NCBI GenBank assembly: GCA_964541895.1
Contig: CAZISM010000083.1
Span: 1-24,446 of the forward strand
DNA length: 24,446 nt
Source of the DNA: CAZISM01 sp964541895
Lineage (GTDB): Bacteria > Zhuqueibacterota > Zhuqueibacteria > Residuimicrobiales > Residuimicrobiaceae
Direction: 5' to 3'
How positions within the stretch are numbered: the stretch's first letter is position 1; each line of letters begins with the position of its first letter. Both the position numbers and the translations under genes were made by a program. Positions 22,862-24,446 of the stretch are shown piece after piece. The notes under the pieces are model-generated. The model saw only the letters and a program-made list of their open reading frames with translations. It ran no database searches and was not told the origin of the DNA.

Positions 22862-23854
22862 ATGAAAAAGATATGTGCTGTGCTGTTTCTTTTTGTGACG
22901 GTTTCGCTCTTTGCGCAGAAAACGCCAAGCGGCAACCCGGCTGATTTCAGCGTCAAACCGTGTCTGCATTCGATCGGCTATGCCGGTTTCTGGCGCGGCC
23001 AGGCCTATTTGACCGTAGATCAATTTCTCGTCAAGGCCAAAGAGTTGGGCTATGACGCCGTGATGATCATGGCCAAGCGGCCGCATCTTTCCCCCCTCGA
23101 TTATGATGACGCGGCGAGGAAAAAATTAAAAGCCCGTTTGCGCGAATTGGGATTAAAGCTGGTGTGTCTGGCCGGCTATTCCGATTTCACCGCCGGCATC
23201 GACAAGCCGGGTATCCCCAACGTGGAAATTCAGGCCGCCTATGTGGGCGAGGTGGCGCGTCTGGCCCGCGATCTGGACTGCGACATGGTGCGGATTTTTA
23301 CCGGCTATGAACGGCCCGGTGTCCCCTACGACAAACAGTACGGTCAGGTGGTGGAAGGTTTAAAGCTGGCCGGCAGGGAAGCGGCCAAATACGGTGTAAC
23401 GCTGGTGGTGCAAAATCACCACGATATCGCTCTGCATCAGGAAGCCATGTATTGGCTGATGAATGAGGTCAATATGGCCAATGTTAAAGTCGGCTGGGAC
23501 GCCTGGTCGCCGACCCTGGAAGGGTTGAGCGCTGCTGAAATCCGGCAGTCGATTTTGAAAATGAAACCCTACATCGTCCATACCATTGCCGCTCAATATC
23601 GGCGCCATCCCCGATTTCATTATGCGCACGAACTGACCAACTATCTGCGCCAGGACGACGTCATCCGCGCCGTGCCCATGACGGATCCGGAAGGCATCAT
23701 CGATTACAAAACGTTTATCAACACCCTCAAGGAAATCGGCTATCAGGGTTACATCGCTTACGAAATGTGTGAAGTCCTGGATGGCGGCGGTTCGCTGGAA
23801 AACCTCGACCGTACGGCGAAAAAATTCCTTGAATATGTACAGCAGTTCAAATAG
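22862..23854 (+). CDS. Exported sugar phosphate isomerase/epimerase-like TIM barrel protein
   Basis: A 330-residue protein with an N-terminal signal peptide (MKKICAVLFLFVTVSLFAQ) and a xylose isomerase-like/AP endonuclease 2 TIM barrel. SIGYAGFW near 41-48 and TVDQFLVKAKELGYDAVMIM near 54-73 form the first strands, and GYQGYIAYEMCE near 300-311 the last, carrying the C-terminal metal-ligand Glu. The usual first ligand Glu in 'lalEnH' appears as Gln (LVVQNHHD near 180-187), and the usual D-x-x-H segment reads GWDAWSP, so metal binding may be altered. The ATG at 22862 is chosen over the in-frame GTG/ATG at 22841 because GAGAGGA lies before it and the signal peptide starts there. It sits between the serine hydrolase and a GH106-type gene, so a periplasmic role in sugar breakdown is likely; the substrate is unknown. 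Confidence 0.83.
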   Translation: MKKICAVLFLFVTVSLFAQKTPSGNPADFSVKPCLHSIGYAGFWRGQAYLTVDQFLVKAKELGYDAVMIMAKRPHLSPLDYDDAARKKLKARLRELGLKLVCLAGYSDFTAGIDKPGIPNVEIQAAYVGEVARLARDLDCDMVRIFTGYERPGVPYDKQYGQVVEGLKLAGREAAKYGVTLVVQNHHDIALHQEAMYWLMNEVNMANVKVGWDAWSPTLEGLSAAEIRQSILKMKPYIVHTIAAQYRRHPRFHYAHELTNYLRQDDVIRAVPMTDPEGIIDYKTFINTLKEIGYQGYIAYEMCEVLDGGGSLENLDRTAKKFLEYVQQFK

Positions 23855-23866
23855 CCAGAGCACAAC

Positions 23867-24446
23867 ATGAAAAATCGCATAGCCGCGGTACTTTTCTTTC
23901 TGGTCGGTCTGACCACAGCCGCCACGCCGCAGTGGCCGGCGGTGAACAAAAACATGAAGCCCTGGGTATACTGGTGGTGGATGGGCAGCGCGGTCGATGA
24001 AGCCAATATATCCTATCTGCTGCAGAGCTATGCTGATGTTGGTATCGGCGGGGCGCATGTCATTCCCATCTATGGCGTAAAAGGGCAGGAGGCCCACTTT
24101 ATCCCCTTTTTAACGCCGGCCTGGATGGACAAGCTGGCCCATACCGTTCGCGAAGCCGACCGGCTCGATTTCGGCGTGGATATGACCGCCGGAACCGGTT
24201 GGCCGTATGGCGGGCCGATGATCGGCGGAGAGAATGCGGCGGTGATGTGGCGCGTGGATAAGTATGGCGACGGCAAGGTGACGCCGGCCAAAGAGTGGAA
24301 CATCGTCGCCGTCGATTCCAGCCAAAACGAGGCGTGGTATGCCCTGCTGGAAAAACCCACCGGCATGCGCATCAAGCGGGCCGCGCCCGGCGGCGAGGGT
24401 CTGGTGATGGACTATCTGTCCGACCGTGCCGTGCAACACTATTTTG
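23867..24446 (+). CDS. GH106-type glycoside hydrolase (alpha-L-rhamnosidase family), 3' end cut by window edge
   Basis: The frame starts at ATG 23867, 12 bases after the isomerase-like stop, and stays open to the end of the window (193 residues seen; the family usually exceeds 800). A signal peptide (residues 1 to about 19) is followed by KPWVYWWWMGSAVDEANISY (near 30-49), VGIGGAHVIPIYGVKGQE (near 57-74), TPAWMDKLAHTVREADRLDF (near 82-101), and DMTAGTGWPYGGP (near 104-116). These are the conserved opening blocks of Glyco_hydro_106. Characterised GH106 members cleave alpha-L-rhamnose from rhamnogalacturonan-type chains and glycosides. The product would be exported. Upstream genes encode an exported TIM barrel protein and a serine hydrolase, consistent with the edge of a carbohydrate-degradation locus. 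The ribosome site is weak. Confidence 0.82.
   Translation, partial: MKNRIAAVLFFLVGLTTAATPQWPAVNKNMKPWVYWWWMGSAVDEANISYLLQSYADVGIGGAHVIPIYGVKGQEAHFIPFLTPAWMDKLAHTVREADRLDFGVDMTAGTGWPYGGPMIGGENAAVMWRVDKYGDGKVTPAKEWNIVAVDSSQNEAWYALLEKPTGMRIKRAAPGGEGLVMDYLSDRAVQHYF

Overview
The window looks like a chromosomal stretch from an uncultured Gram-negative bacterium. TolC-type, lipoprotein and outer-membrane-directed genes show the cell envelope. The mix of Tat-exported DUF362, DUF6599, DUF6807 (PmoA-like), GH106 and carotenoid glycoside-ester genes would suit a member of the FCB/KSB1-like lineages. That placement is an inference from gene content, not a phylogeny. Genes are GC-rich and tightly packed, with short AT-rich intergenic regions. 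I see no tRNA or rRNA, no CRISPR array, no transposase and no prophage gene. Two runs of exactly 100 N (18745-18844 and 21464-21563) are assembly gaps, and each removes the N-terminal part of a gene.

Layout. (1) 1-2326, plus strand: three overlapping genes for finishing a carotenoid: a PlsC-type acyltransferase (cut by the left edge), a family 2 glycosyltransferase and a CruF-type hydratase. (2) 2338-7898, plus strand: a TetR regulator followed by a TolC-like / HlyD-like / ABC-2 permease / ABC-2 permease efflux operon. A nearly identical 27-bp element holding the inverted repeat ATTGAA-N6-TTCAAT lies upstream of both the regulator and the operon. No ATPase gene is present. (3) 8061-10244, minus strand: ECF sigma factor, zinc-finger anti-sigma factor and a lipoprotein of unknown function, with a near-consensus promoter. 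(4) 10331-12568, plus strand: a DUF6807 lipoprotein, a Kbp/YgaU-like BON-LysM protein and a DUF937 protein with an EF-hand-like loop, closed by a strong terminator. (5) 12647-14905, plus strand: a Tat-exported DUF362 protein and a DUF6599 protein. (6) 14918-19391, minus strand: a cyclic-nucleotide-binding-domain protein, an AI-2E family permease broken by a gap, a terminator, then an unusual P-loop protein combining HPr-kinase-like and PEP-carboxykinase-like motifs, a TauE/SafE permease and a hotdog thioesterase. (7) 19636-24446, plus strand: a small membrane-anchored coiled-coil protein, an APC amino acid permease, a serine hydrolase (5' end in a gap), a secreted xylose-isomerase-like TIM barrel protein, and the start of a GH106-type glycoside hydrolase that runs off the right edge.

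How the genes work together. Region 1 would glycosylate and acylate a hydroxylated carotenoid for the membrane. Region 2 is a self-regulated export system across both membranes. Region 3 is an envelope-sensing sigma/anti-sigma switch. Region 7 looks like the beginning of a carbohydrate (probably rhamnoside) degradation locus that continues beyond the window. The least explained items are the 586-residue P-loop protein, the ATPase-less exporter and the sigma-linked lipoprotein.
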